The position numbers and the translations under genes are program-made. Positions 49,731-62,935 of a stretch of 64,000 nt of DNA are shown here, one piece after another. Numbering within the stretch: position 1 is the stretch's first letter; the number at the start of each line of letters is the position of its first letter. A model generated the notes under the pieces. It searched no databases. It saw only the letters and a program-made list of their open reading frames with translations, and had not been told where the DNA came from. Source of the DNA: Epiperipatus broadwayi (lineage: Eukaryota; Onychophora; Udeonychophora; Euonychophora; Peripatidae); assembly GCA_028023455.1 (NCBI GenBank), contig JAQFVV010000355.1, forward strand, positions 308,001 through 372,000. Direction: 5' to 3'.

Positions 49731-51398
49731 TGTACCAACCTGGAATTGGTACATAATAATTTATCTAAAAAAAAAAAAGTTATAAAAATCTAAAATTTCT
49801 TTATTAAACAAAATGCAGTTTGTTTTCTTAAATGTAAAATTAAAAGTTTAAGAGTTATTAAAATAGACCTTAGATTTAATTAATTAAAAGGGGGGAGGGG
49901 GAGTTTTCCTATAGAAAAAACTAAAAGTTTAGTAGGAGAAGTTAAAGAGTTTTATTTATTATAAGTTAAAAGTTAAAATACAAATCTCTTTTCATTTGAG
50001 TTTATTAGAATAAAATTATATATGTGCATGTGAATGTAATAAGTATATGCCTATTAAATGTTAAAAATAAATGTTGAAATGAACTAAATGAAAATTATAC
50101 GAAAAAAACACATGAAAATAAATATTAAAATGAAAGTTAAAAATATATATAAAACAACATGTTCAGCAGTGGCTACTAATTAAAAATATAAAACAACATG
50201 TTTGTGATGGCTGCTAATTAAAATACCCAAAACAAGATTAAAAAGGATTAGTTACTAAAGGAATTTTGACAACACATATTTCTGGAGGATATTAAAAGGA
50301 CAACACATCATAGGTATAAATAGCCAATTTTTTATCGGATGGTCAGTGAGAACAATCAGTTGAGTTAATTGTATCAGAGGTCAGCTTATTATGTATCAGT
50401 CAAAAATGCAGTGTTAAAAACCCATGGAAAACATATGTCTTTCTCCAGCCTGAAGTCCGATGAAAACAGCCAATATACCTGATCTTAAATAATATCTGTA
50501 TAACAGTTTGAAGAATCTCCATCTGTATCTAATTGTCTCCAGGAACAATACCAACTAATAATCATCAAATCTCTGCAGGAAAACTTCAAATCTAACCGAT
50601 TAGATATACTTCATTAGAAGCAGCTAATAGCAAGCAGTATACCCATTTCAAAAATTCTAGGTAAATAACTTTTTTTTCTTATATTCCTTCCTAAGTAGCC
50701 ATCGCATTTGTGAATCCTCCAAGAGCCATAATTATATGAACTATATAGCACATAAAAAATGAACTATTAATTTGTGTGTTCGAAGTATATGTGTTTTATA
50801 TTCTTTAATGCTTTATTATCTATGTCAGTGTGTGAATTAATATATGTGAGACAAAAATACCAATATTATGTTAGTTAAAAATTATAAAGATATTTAAATT
50901 TAGTATAATTAATGTTAGTTAAATAAATTGTCTTTAAACTAAAACTTTATTTGTCAGTCAATTCTTTTTTATCAATTCTTTTTAACAACTCTTTTATTGA
51001 TTCTTTTATCAATTCTTTCACCACTACTTTTGTATAAGTTGTTAATGATTAAAAATAAGCTGAGCTAGTTTTAGGGATTGTTTTGAGTGCTAGATTATGA
51101 GCCTACTGTCCGAATACATTAGTCTTAGACTAGCTGGTGCCCAGGGTTTACTCCAAAACAAATAAAGTGTTTGGATAGTAGGGGTTTGAATCTAGCAACC
51201 AAGGTGGACCATGATATGATCGTGGGTATTGTTCATAGTTAAAGCTATCAATAATATTTCCCACTTTGCTCAAACGTGCCGGTTTGTTCACATAACATTT
51301 ATAATTACATAGGATTATAAATGTGTTATAAAGAAGTTTGAAACCAGCCAAAACATTCGCAGTGTAAGTAAGATCTTCTGCAGAGTAAACCCGGTACA
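49731..51398 (+). mobile_element. LTR-like element, type 2 (1.67 kb)
   Basis: It starts TGTACCAACC with an immediate TTGGTACA that can fold back on it, and ends CCGGTACA. The flanks are ATATA on both sides, compatible with a 4-5 base target duplication. A TATA box (GGTATAAATAGCC, about 50310) precedes a GC-richer leader of about 350 bases. A purine run AAAAGGGGGGAGGGGGAG lies at about 49887-49904. Near the end GAGCTAGT...TTAGGG and GTTTGAATCTAGCAACCAAGGTGG weakly resemble the type 1 tail. No coding sequence. The 127-residue minus-strand frame at 51148-51531 crosses the right edge and is therefore unlikely to be a gene. A solo LTR related in layout to type 1 is my best reading. Confidence 0.55.
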
Positions 51399-53209
51399 AT
51401 ATATATATATAATTAAGTTTGTTCGTTACACGGAATATCCCGCAAATAGTAATAATAATATGACATCTTTTATCTGTGAAAATATTAGAATTAATATATA
51501 CATTGCAGTTTTTGGAAGGTAAGATATACATCCTCCAGATAAGAAACTATTTTAAGAATAATTGCAACTGTTAAGTAAAAATTACTTCTGATATTATACA
51601 TGTGTTAAATATTCTTATGTATTAGCTAAGATTAAAACTAAAAATTGAGGGAATTTTATATGATAAGAATATATCCAAAATGATATTGCTTAGGCCAATA
51701 TTTACCATTGATTACACCAGCTGAACTGCATATTCTCAAATCCAAAAATAGCTTTTTAATTGAATTATCTAAAGAAAAATGCAAATCTTTTTATTTCATT
51801 ATCTAACATCCTATATGTGGCATGAACTTACGCAGATATTTTTATAAATATGAGGAATTTTGAAAATCACTTCTCTGAAATTCTATAAATAACATATTAC
51901 TTTCCTTAAAACATAGGTGGGTATTAAATTAAAAATTTTAATGAATTAATTATCAATAAGCCTAGTAATAAGTGACAAATTTATGCCAAATACTATGAGT
52001 GCTACACAATCCCCAATAATTTTATATCTATCATAGTTCATAGTCCATATAAGACTTTTGGTATTAAGGTAAAAGTGGACATTTTTTTATTTCTAAATAA
52101 AGCCAGAAAAAAGCTATTGATGATATTAAAATGCATGGATCAGCTTAAATTATCGATTTCAATTAGTTTTTCAGAAAGTCATTGCTGATCATATCTCACA
52201 AGTTATTAGTCTAAAATTCTTCTTTATTTACACCTTAATTAATTCATAAAATATGTGTTATTTACAGGATTCCAGAGAAGATATTTTCTTTAAATTCTTC
52301 ATAGTTATAAAAATCTCTTTCTGTGTTATATCCAATGTAAGATGTTGTACACTGAGAAAAAGTGAATGATATCTTATCTCTACATTCAATCAAAAAGCTA
52401 TTGTTGACTAATTTCTCACCAGGATTAGTTTGAGATTTCCAATTTTAATTGCTGTTACCTAGCAATATCATTGCAGGACATATTTTTCTAGTTATTATCA
52501 GGAAAATTATTTTTGACATTTAAAAATGAATTAATCCGAAAATATTTAACATATATTTTATAAATAACTATTAAACAACAGAAGTATTATCAATTATTTT
52601 CATAGCTTTCTTCAACTGAAACATCTAAATTCAAATCAAAGAAATAAATGTTATCATGCCATATCCCAAGATTTATTAATTTTAATGTTAGCATATTTTA
52701 AATTAATAAAAAATTTGTTATTTCTATTTATTACAATTGTTTCCTTAATATTTTTTATTATAGTTTCTGTCTTCATGAAGATTATTAATATTTCCCCGAT
52801 TCAAATTGAAAGTAACTTCACACATTTTTCCATTGTCAAAGAAAACATATGCCATTAGTGTATTTTTATTTTTTTATATGTTTATATAACAATTGGTGCT
52901 CTTTTCACATTTCCTTAGGACTACTCTTTGATTCACTTACTGCAGTTACATAAAATTTATTACACAATATTACTATTTGTGTCTAAAAGTATATTATTTT
53001 AATTAGTTAATCTATTAACATTAGATAAACCACAAAATGAAACAGCATATAAATATCTTTTTATTTTTTTTTTATTTGATTTGAGGATTTCAAACATATA
53101 AAATAGATATCCATTTTTATCATTAACATTCTTTTCTTTAAAGTAATATATTTCTTTCTAAATTGAAGTAAAGTGCAATAAATTTAATATTATACCAAAA
53201 ATCAATGAA
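51399..53209. other. Non-coding AT-rich stretch
   Basis: No gene or element recognised over 1.8 kb. Confidence 0.5.
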
Positions 53210-53520
53210 CTATTTTGTAAATGCTTCAAAATTTTGTGATTTATTACACTCATAATGATATAATTTATTATTGTGAAATAAAATATATCTAAGACTTGCC
53301 ATATTATGCACAACTGGTACTTGTAATTTGCAATGTATATAATCTTCTTCTTGCAAAGGTTTGTTTACCAATTTCTCAATTATTAATAAACTATTATCTT
53401 TTGTAACATACAAATCAAGATATCTAATAGCTTTATTCTGTTCTTTTATTCAATTGTTCATTTCATACCACTTGAATTGTTAAACTCATCCATGAATCAC
53501 TTTATACTATCTTCATATTC
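53210..53520 (-). pseudogene. Possible reverse-transcriptase C-terminal fragment
   Basis: The minus strand reads CEYEDSIK, FMDEFNNSSGMK, TIE.KNRIKLLDI, then (shifted frame) YLDLYVTKDNSLLIIEKLVNKPL, EDYIHC, PVVHNMASLRYILF and NKSQNFEAFTK before a stop. The order FxxxFN..IKFTxE..IxFLDLxI.. then KP..YIH..PxxH recalls the segment after the catalytic box in Penelope-like and related reverse transcriptases. The catalytic part is not seen: a hairpin element lies where it should be. Several stops. The assignment is tentative. Confidence 0.4.
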
Positions 53521-53547
53521 ACAAGCAAAACATTATTAACATAATTT

Positions 53548-53784
53548 TAATATATAGGGTATATGAGCACAGACTTTCATATGACCCATCACTCTCCACT
53601 CTATCTCATAACTCTGATACATTTGAACACATATATGTTGAAAAGATAAATAATCATCAATATATTTATTTCATGCTAAACCTACAATCATCACTTGTTT
53701 TAGCATGAAATACGTATATTGGTGAGATAGAGTAGAGAGTTGTGGGTCGTGTGAAAGTATGTGCTCATGTACCCTATATATTAG
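53548..53784. mobile_element. Hairpin element of 237 bases, foldback-family relative
   Basis: Outer arms TAATATATAGGGTATATGAGC...CACTCTCCACTCTATCTCA and their complement (53724-53784) pair with few mismatches. An inner pair ATTTCATGCTAAAC / TTTTAGCATGAAATACG is the family's GTGCTAAAC core. It interrupts the possible reverse-transcriptase fragment. Confidence 0.78.
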
Positions 53785-54740
53785 ATATATTGATACAGGT
53801 ATATAATAAGCCTGTATTTCAGTTATAACATATTTTTTGTAAAATTCAGTATCTTTAAAATTGAATTGATTAAAAATCTCATATTTTTCTACATTTGCAT
53901 TCATTATAACTTTTGTTTTATTGAACATATTTGTATATTTACAGTAATTCCTGTAACTATTAATTTTAAGAATTTTATATAAAACAGTACTCAAAATAAT
54001 TAACTCATATTGATTTATTTTTTATTCATTCCTCTGATTAAAACTGATGCTATTTTATTCAGTGATATTATTAATCTCTAAATAGCAATTAAGATTAACT
54101 TTTTTTAAAAAATGAATTCTAGCAAGTATTTGTTAACTCTTTAATTTACAAGAGGATGTTTACTATTTTAATATTATTGTTAATTAATTTTCACATAAGC
54201 CTACCATTGGCACTGCAACTGATCCTACTTTATCCAGGTATTAGAACATTATTTAATCAGGAAACGAGACAAACTTTCGATTAAAATAGCCTTTGAACAA
54301 ATTTTAACTGCTACAACTAATATTTTAATTCTAACTAAAGTATCTACATATCAAAAACTATAGATAATCAAAAAATGCAAGAAGGAGTATATTATATACT
54401 TGTGCAGAGGCAAAAGTACACTTTTGCACTTGGATATCATTGGTTTTTGTTTATATTATAAAAATTAAAAAAATGATTGTAAAATTATCATCATTATTAT
54501 TAATAACAAAAATAATAACAATAAAATTATTTTTACAAAAGCAATATGGTTCCAAATAATCTTTCATACATAAAAAATTCAGCAATATTTTTTCTCTCAC
54601 CTTTTTTTTTTAAAAAAAAAATTATTTCCATGCACCTATATATATATATATGCTAATACATTATTCATGTTTCCAATGATTCAACTACTTCTCTGTAGTC
54701 ATTATCAAAAATCAACAAATATATATATATATACATATAT
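53785..54740. other. Non-coding AT-rich stretch
   Basis: The part of the 107-residue minus-strand frame beyond the hairpin (MFNKTKVIMNANVEKYEI) is not recognised. TA tracts border the next element. Confidence 0.45.
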
Positions 54741-56774
54741 TGTAACGATATATAAATATGTCGTTACATTAATTTAAAATAAAAACTTAAAAGTTCGCAA
54801 ATAAAAGCAAAAAACTAAACGCTAAAATTAAAATGTTTGTTAAACGTATATACGTTCGCACAGATGCCAAACTTTAAAAATATTTTTTTTTAAAAAATAA
54901 ATAAATAAGTATTTGAACGTACTTTTTTATAATAAAAAAAGTACAAGATTTAAAAATAAAAATAGGTATTAATTAATTCTTGTAATCTGTAAATGGAAAT
55001 GATTGTTTATAAATTGTTTGAAAAGCAAGCTAGCCTTGGGTTCTTGTATAATTAAAATGATCTGATGAAAGATAGATAAGAAGAAAAGAGAAATTAGCTT
55101 GACCAATGGAAGCACTAACCCTTGGCTCGGACCTTAATGAAAGTGATGGATTAGTGATGTTTTGTTGATTGAATCCGTGTGGATAATATAAAAAGGGAAA
55201 TACAGTTTTTTTCTGGGAGTTCCAGCGTTTTGTGTTTGAGAGATATGGTAGGACGCACATACCACACTCTCTATAAAAAAAAAAAATGAAAAGACTGTGA
55301 TACCTTGAACCAGCTATTGCCATCTCCAGAACCTTATCTTCCAATGGAGGCATCACGGGAATTAAAAGCAGAAACCTGGACTCTTCTACCATAAGCTATA
55401 TTGACATGAACTCTGGATTTAAAAATAATTAAGAACTTTCGTTCAAGCTTATGAACTTCTATCTGACTTTTTTAAGTTTAAAATCAAATTAATAATGTTT
55501 AATTTTATATGTTTTCCGATTGATAAAAATCATTTCCATTTTTTTTTTCTTATTGTATAAATTATTTATTGTTTAAATTTTAAATGATGAAATTTAGGTT
55601 GGGTATAGATGTTGCATAGATTCGTTAGTGGTTGATTATGTTGAAGTTTTCACATTTGATTAGAATATATAGGTCAATGATGTTAATGCGGGAATCTTAC
55701 GATGAATGGCATGGGGCCTTGTGTATTCCCTCTTGCAATTGACATTATCGATGATTTTGTATTTTGATCGATTGTGTTTAATTTGGATGTTTTTGACCAT
55801 GGAATCTGTGCAGTCGATCTATACTCAACATTTTAAAAACAAATTTATAAAAATAATCTGTGCGAACGTATTAAATGTTAAATTTAAGTCGGGCATGAAT
55901 GGCTATATAGTTTTGTAAAGTTATATTAAGGGAGGGTAATCTTAGGTTATTCATTTTGTAGTTGAATTGTTTCAATGGATTGGATATATTTGTGTAATTG
56001 TAGATGTAGTATGAGATCCGCTACGGGCAGGATTATATATATACGCCACACACCTTCTGTTTGCCTATGGATGGGTTTGTAAGATGGCAAAGGACCACAG
56101 GCCATTCCTATGGAGTTTTATGTTTATTGTTCTACTTGCCAACAGATGTCGCATTCCTGGTTGGTAGAGAGACATTTTTTTCTCTAATTCTACTTGCTGT
56201 TCAGATGTACATTCCTGACAGTATAGTATTTTGTGTTGTCGTATTTTCATGCTACATTGAATACATAAATGTATCAGATGGATTGGCACCGGTTTGATTG
56301 CGAAATTTGTTGCCTAAGGTTAAATCTGGGAAGAATATTTTCTTTTCAAATGCAGATCTATGTAGTCTATTCATAATCGATTCACTAAATAAATATTAAA
56401 CTCATGGTTGTAATTTACTTAAATGTAAAACTAAAGATTAATAGAAAAATCTAAAATGTTGAATTTATTCCTCAAAATTTAAATATTATTTTATATGTGC
56501 GTAAATAAATATTTTTATGTGTTAATTTCTGGCAGTGGCTTTTATTCTTTTATATTTAAGATATAAATTAAGATATAGATTTTTATCTCTGCATCTCCAC
56601 TGAGCTAGTGACTTGGGCTAACGATCTGAATATTTAAATAAAGTGCAATCTTAACAGCGCGTATCTGCCTACTCTATAAATTTTTCTAGGTTTAAATGCC
56701 TAGATGGTGCCTTGTAGAGCAGATATCGTAGTTTGCGGTTAGATTCGATCTTCACTTTCATTTCGATTGTTATA
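54741..56774 (+). mobile_element. LTR-like element, type 1, copy 2 (2.03 kb)
   Basis: It starts TGTAACGATATA with a nearby TCGTTACATTA, and ends GATTGTTATA. The flanks are ATAT as in copy 1. Shared landmarks are GTTCGCACAGATG (54854), CTAGCCTTGGG (55030), TATA box GATAATATAAAAAGG (55183), block A (AGGTTGGGTATAGATG, about 55596), block B (AAGTCGGGCATGAATGG, about 55885), then GAGCTAGTGACTTGGGCTAACGAT and TTTTTCTAGGTTTAAATGCC. Block A precedes block B here, the reverse of copy 1. Frames inside (for example 55030-55392 and 56061-56297) are not conserved with copy 1 and are unlikely to be genes. Confidence 0.72.
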
Positions 56775-57039
56775 ATATATATATATAAACATTCACAGTA
56801 AATATAGTAATCAATATTTCTCACTGCTGTCAAGGCAACCTTCTCACCTTTTTAATAGCAAGAATGGAAATCCATTCTTACTAATGGTCCATTGAATATA
56901 TATGGACACTTAAAGATTGCAACTTGACTACAGAGTATTGTTACAATGAAGTTTAAATAAACATCTTTAAACATGAATAAACATGTCACTATAATGCAGA
57001 CTAATAAATAATCATCTATAACATTACTTAATGCAATAC

Positions 57040-57042
<3 letters not shown>

Positions 57043-57113
<71 letters not shown>
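57043..57113. repeat. (TA)n microsatellite
   Basis: About 70 bases of TA with one AA interruption, just left of an inverted-repeat element. Confidence 0.95.
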
Positions 57114-57115
<2 letters not shown>

Positions 57116-57200
57116 CTGTTATAAGTACATATTTTAACTTATAATAATGATTATTCAGCAAAATATATATTTAATTTTATTATATAAAATTTACAGTAGT

Positions 57201-58101
57201 CTTCTCTTAGCATGTTGAAACCATGAGAGGGCATACATTCTATGCAATTGCAAAAAAATATGTCACTTATGTGACCCAGTATTTCTGTGCTTTTGCATAA
57301 AAAATTATAGCCTATAGAACAATTCTGTTCATATTAGCCTTTGCAGGCTTGGATGGCATTGTCTACCAATATTACAACATACTGATGTGCTTCGTAACAC
57401 TATGCAAATGCACATCTTAACCTATCGCTACTGTATATTGTGAGGGTGTTTGGAATTCAACTGGTCATAATTGTTGTAATATGCCTTCTTAATAGTGATC
57501 TTACACCCTAACTGATGTACCAATACATATTAATAATTGTAAGCCCATTCCTGCACTTCCCTACACATCATGGAATGTGAAAACAATTGCAAAAGGGTCA
57601 GGCCAAGCACCATTTCACACAAGTCATGTGAAAAGACATGTTTGTGTGAGAACAGATATGAGTTAAATAAAATGGCTGAGGTTGCACATTGTTTTGGAAG
57701 TTGTAAGCTTGGTTTGATTAGTCTACTGCATCTTTTAGTCAGATTAAGAACAGATATAAGACAAATAAAATGTCTGAGATTGCACATTGTTTTGCAAATC
57801 ATAATGTAGATTTGATTCAGAGTACTGCATCTTGTTCATAAATTGAGTCCTGCATCTTTTGACCAATCCATCAGACTGGCAAAGCCATCATTCCTACCCA
57901 TGCACATACTAGTGCTACATGCTGACTTGTGAAATGTAATTATAAATATTGTTAAAGTTGAAATTAAAAAAAATGGCTTGTGAAATGTAATTATAAATAA
58001 TGTTAAAGTTGAAATTCAAAAAAAATGGCCTAGTAATGTTATATTTGTGTATGTTTACATAAAAAGTATGCCCTCTCATGGTTTCAACATGCTGAGAGAA
58101 G
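57201..58101. mobile_element. Non-autonomous terminal-inverted-repeat element B (0.9 kb)
   Basis: Terminal inverted repeats of about 36 bases (57201-57236, starting CTTCTCTTAGCATG, and 58067-58101) differ at very few sites. Inside are two diverged tandem duplications: unit about 98 bases at 57647-57840 (AAATAAAATGkCTGAGrTTGCACATTGTTTT) and unit about 51 bases at 57926-58028 (TGTGAAATGTAATTATAAATA). ATGGCCTAGTAATGTTATAT at 58024-58043 repeats the subterminal box of the element at 7.4 kb. No transposase. The paired frames at 57530-57809 are symmetric shadows. Confidence 0.75.
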
Positions 58102-60564
58102 ATAACCAAATTTACAATTATTATTATTTCTCTCATCCTATTTTTTATGATTTTAAAAAACAATTTTTATTGTATTATACAAATGTATAAATTCCCAGCA
58201 ATTTCAACAATTTCTTATATAATACTATTTTTATATTACTATCAATTATGTATAAAACCATTATTTAACAAGTTCTTATATTTAAAACTGTTTTTTCTTT
58301 GTTAATATATAAAAAAATTTATAAAATTTATATAAAGAATTAACATATATGTAGATGTTAAAACAATGCTATTATATTATGAGATAAAAATATATAATTA
58401 TAACAATAATATATATTTGTAGATCCTAGATAATTACTACAGATATGTAGTTAAAATATCAAAAACATGTATTTTTATATTGGACTATTTCCATCATCTA
58501 ATATGTGTGTTGAATGTCTTTAGAAAAGTTTAATTTTATTTAAATATTCCACCATCATTACAAACCTTCAGGAAAACATCAAAAACAGGTGTATAATGTA
58601 TTGTAATATAAATGGGTTCATGAAAATAAAACATTTTAAAAAAGAAAATGGAGGAAAAAATCTATTACATTTTTATGTACAAAAAGTAAAAAAATATTTT
58701 TTTTTTTGCCTGCTTTTCATTTTTCTAAAATTATTAAATATTTATTTCTTAACAAATACATGTTGTGTACATTTAAATTTTTTTTGAATATATTAGTTTT
58801 CTTTCTGAAAATTATCCAAATGAAATATTACTGATATCAAACAGAACCATATACTGTTAAAAAAATTTTTTGTTATTAAAAATTAAATGTTAATATTTGA
58901 AAAACAGTTTTCATTATTTAAGCTTATTCTTTAATAAAATTTGGCTTAAAATACAGATATTTTTGAAGAATTTTTTTTTTCATTCAATTTCTTTGTTAGT
59001 CTGAAAGCTTAAATAAAGTTTTTGTTTTGATTACACTAATTGTATTTTTTAAATGTATGCTTTTAACGAATATTGTAAAAAAAAGACTATAAAAATAAAA
59101 TAGACAGATTTTTTATTTATTGAGAAATACTAATAAAGGTAAAATATGTTTTAAAATAAAGCTTAAAAGTATATAAAAAAATTATTATAATGTTAGTGCT
59201 CTTCAGATGCTATTTTAAAAAGAAAATCAGGATTACATAGTATAATTAGTCTAAAATACAAAAAAAAAAATCAATTAATAAAATGCATCGTTATTTTAAT
59301 TTTGCTTTTTGTGTACAAAGTTTTTAAATAAAATATTAATTTATCATAACTCATAATAAAATAATGAAGTTGGATATTCATGCAAACTTAAAAATTCAAT
59401 TCTTGAATTTTGTTAGGTGATAGAAATTGGCCAATTATAAAGAGCCACAATATTGGTAAACTAACCTCATATACAAAATCCTCACATTAGTTTAAAACAA
59501 TCTTTTCAAGATAGATTTTATTAATTATTACTGTTTATTCTAAACTATTTCAATTTTTATTTTTATGTAAAGTATGTTTTAAATTTACATGAGAATTAAT
59601 ATATACAGATCATTATATATAATAAAAGAATCATTTTATTTTTTGCAATTTGTAAGCGTAATCTTGTTAATATAAAGTTAACTCTATTGTGGCATTGCAT
59701 TCAGTACATTTACATATATTATTCTTCCATTGAATTAACACTTTCTTTCTAAAGTTTTTATTTCATATACTGGTGCTGATTATATATCTTTATTTTGTGT
59801 ATATTTTTGTTGTCTTTTTTAAATAGATCATTTCTATGTTATATATTGTAGTAATTAACCCTCACTGTAATTTAAAAACAATAATTTTAAAGAAAAACAT
59901 ACATGAGATCTTTAAAATATTTTTATTTTATTTTAATTGTATATAATTGCATTCATAAAAAAATCTGACTTTATAAATAGAAATCTGCTGTGTCTATATG
60001 CTTCATGTGTAAAGATTTTTTATTATTTTACATTGCTTATTTTTTGGAAAGATGTTGAGATTAAAATCTTTTATTCACATTTAAGTAAACAGTTATTGAA
60101 AAAAGAGAAACGTTTAAAATATTATAGGCAATTATTCTAATTTTAATATTTGTCAAAAAATATTTATGTGTTGATATGTATTTAAAAGAATAAGGGAGAT
60201 ATAAGATTTAAATTTAATAAAATTATATAAAAATCAATTATTTAACTTATATTTTTATTATTTTTTGTTAATATTAAAATTAATTTTAGAAATAGTTAAA
60301 CACAAGACATTTAAAAACAAATGTTCAAGGTGTGTGTATGGATGTGCAAAGTAGATAATGAAAAAATTTAGCTACACATAGTTTTTAAGAGATAACCATA
60401 AAATAATTTCAGATGTCATTAATTTTGCAGTAAGCGGGATTGTTTACCCTTAACAAAAAAAAAAAAAAAGAAAAAGAAATACTTGATTAAGAAACTTTCA
60501 GTCCAACTACATCATTTTCTTTTAATATAGTTTTAACAAATGGCAATAATAGTAAAGTTATTAA
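58102..60564. other. Long AT-rich stretch without recognised genes
   Basis: Extremely AT-rich. The short frames at 58596-58787 and 59937-60140 are Lys/Phe/Ile-rich chance frames. A patch around 59400-59480 (GAAATTGGCCAATTATAAAG) weakly resembles the end of repeat R2. Confidence 0.5.
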
Positions 60565-60665
60565 CTACGATAGTCAGCTAGATAAAGAGTTTCTGACAGG
60601 ACTTGTAAAGTCTCTATTCCAGTGCCTACATTACTGCCAAGTTTCCATGGCATAATCTTAAAATA
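60565..60665 (-). other. GC-richer island; possible small terminal exon
   Basis: On the minus strand a T-rich acceptor-like tract (TTTTATTTTAG, and further in CTTTTGTTTTAAG) is followed by an open frame KIMPWKLGSNVG, TGIETLQVLSETLYLADYRS, then TAA. Composition and residue mix stand out from the surrounding AT desert. The plus strand is also open (LTGLVKSLFQCLHYCQVSMA), so strand is not settled. I do not recognise either product. Confidence 0.25.
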
Positions 60666-62395
60666 AAACAAAAGCCTAAAATAAAATAAACATCTATCTA
60701 ATAGAAAAGTAAATTATCTTTTCTAAATTTAAGGATTGAAGAATTTATATTTTAAAGATATCCAGGAGAGAATGTTACTACATGGACCAATTAATAGTTG
60801 ATCAATATTTCCAAGAATTCTTAAATGTTTACATCTACCTGTAATTACTTTCTAAACAAGTTTTGGAAACAATAGGCTTTTATCTAGAGCTTTTAAAAAT
60901 TTAACCAAAATAAACTTTTTTTAGTAATATTTGTTGATTTTTTCAACAAGTACCACTTGGAAAAACTGCTTAAAATCAGATTCAAAATTAGTTTTGAACT
61001 TTGAGTTAGAACTTTAGATTAAAAAAAGAAAGAAAGATAATATTTTCATTACCAATAATAAATTATGAATTGCTGCTATGCTTTTTTTTCTTAGATCTCC
61101 CAAAAAAACATTCTTCTAAAATAGCAAAGGCAATATTTAAAAAAAATTTTTTTTTGCTTTATATGTAATACATGTTTGCAAATATTCCATATAGTAATTT
61201 TAGTATATTTATTAAGGGTTGTATAATGATTATTAAAATTTATTATCATTATAAATTTTACATTTTATAAATACGTTCCAGGGTAAAATGAATCATGTTG
61301 ATAGTGAGTTATTAGGGATATAAGTACTAGAAGTAAGGTGTTGATAAATTCACTTTGTCCACAAATAATTTGATTAGTGGTGTATACTTGGTGTTGTCAT
61401 ACATGATAATATACATATATACATTTTATTTGTATAAGAGATGGTAAATTCATCTTATTACAAGCTTGTTTTATTTGAGAGATGTGAATTCCTCTCAATA
61501 TGTCGCCATTTCATTTATTATGTAAGAAATGATAAAATTTATCTTATTATATGTTAAATGAGAATGTACTGAATATATGTAGTAATATATTTACTTTATT
61601 GTTGCCATTTATTAATGAAGCCATTACTTAAGATTCTAAGTTAGTTTGTTTAGAAGCTTCTTATATAAAATATCAATAGATAAGTTTTTACCTGTGAAAT
61701 ATATATAGAAACTATATTCTAAATTAGTTATTTATTTTATTAGCAAATAATTATAAAAAATTTTTATATAACTTTGCATAAGATTTTTTTCAACTTATAA
61801 ACATCAGCACTGAATAGAAATAACACCATTTCACTTTGTTGTTTTTTTTCTTTAATACTATCAAAATCTGTAGTAACTTCCGAAATATGTTTGTTATTAA
61901 TGATAATATGAAATTCCTTAAATGTCAATAAAAGATATATTTTTTTATGAAATTTAATTTTCGTGTACATTTTTATTAGGTTGATACACTTATTAATTTA
62001 TGGTTCATACGTATTAGATTTGATATGGCATTTTGATATTTACCCTAAGATATTCTATATGCATACACTAATCTTTTCTTTCGCCTAGCCATATCAAACT
62101 GTTATTAGATATTATAACATTGTAATATAAAAAGAAAAAAAGATGATGTTTACATTAAAAAAACTTTAGGATTATTTATTTACTTATGCTAAATATATTT
62201 CGAGATCAATAAAATGCCCCTTTGATTTTGGATATATATTTATTTGAAACATGCATATATGTAATAGAATGGTCTTAGATGTAAATATGTTTTATCTGTT
62301 ATAAATTTAGCTTGCCAGAAGTGAGAGATTTATTTTTATTTATTTATAGTTACAGTTTTGGCTTATTCAATTCGTAGGAAATATTAAGTAAGAAA
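60666..62395. other. Non-coding AT-rich stretch
   Basis: No recognised feature. The frame at 61764-61970 is low complexity. Confidence 0.5.
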
Positions 62396-62399
62396 AGCC

Positions 62400-62490
62400 A
62401 ACCTTACTTCCCATTATCTTTACACATACTGTACAGTTTTGCAGCCCAAATACGCGGAATATTTGAAGATCCATCTTCCAGCATTATTTA
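62400..62490. other. GC-richer island with splice-like signals
   Basis: Minus strand: MLEDGSSNIPRIWAAKLYSM, then CKDNGK, followed by a good donor GAA/GTAAGG. Plus strand: a pyrimidine tract ending CTGTACAG or TTTTGCAG, followed by an open frame PKYAEYLKIHLPALFTVTIF. Either could be an exon and both could be chance. No family recognised. Confidence 0.22.
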
Positions 62491-62854
62491 CCGTTACAAT
62501 ATTTATGAAAAATAAAATTTATTTTATTTTATTAAAAATGCAAGACAAATTTCAAATTAAAATTCACATAATACGAACAATATCTAATTAGGATGGTAAA
62601 AAATATTGTAATAATAATTTATAAAACTAATTTAAAACAAAAAATGCAAATAATCTTGAAACAATACATAATTAAACTTTGCTTAAGCATTTGCACGTTA
62701 AAAAAATAAATAACAACGACTGATATTAAAATAATTAGAATCGACATTCTACATATATATAAACTTCTAAAAAAAATTAAAATTCTTGAAAAACATTCAA
62801 CGTCATCTACAACAATATATCATGAGTTTAAATTTTCTTTTAAAATTCTTTAAG

Positions 62855-62935
62855 GATAAGTCCGGTGGTTGAGTGACTGACTTTGGAGCCTGGACTCAAG
62901 ATTCATAGATCTGCGGTTCTTATTCTATGATTTCT
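62855..62935 (+). mobile_element. tRNA-like SINE relic
   Basis: GTCCGGTGGTTGAGTGACTGAC contains a box A match (TGGTTGAGTGA), and GCGGTTCTTATTC about 40 bases later is a decayed box B. The spacing suits a tRNA-derived pol III promoter. No tail or target duplication was found, and no tRNA cloverleaf could be supported. It is unrelated in sequence to the other two SINE copies. Confidence 0.5.

Noticed and set aside
51148-51531. 127-residue minus-strand frame as a gene
   Set aside because: It crosses the inferred right boundary of an LTR-like element and has no recognised domain. Residue balance is better than average, so a low chance remains.
55030-55392. 120-residue minus-strand frame as a gene
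   Set aside because: It lies inside the LTR-like element over its TATA and leader region and is not kept in the other copy.
57530-57809. Overlapping 90- and 79-residue frames on opposite strands
   Set aside because: They mirror one another across tandem duplications inside a non-autonomous element, with no recognised family.
62396-62500. Another LTR terminus (CCGTTACA followed by ATAT-like sequence)
   Set aside because: Only the last bases resemble the type 1 ends. No TATA region, blocks or tail of that family are present nearby.
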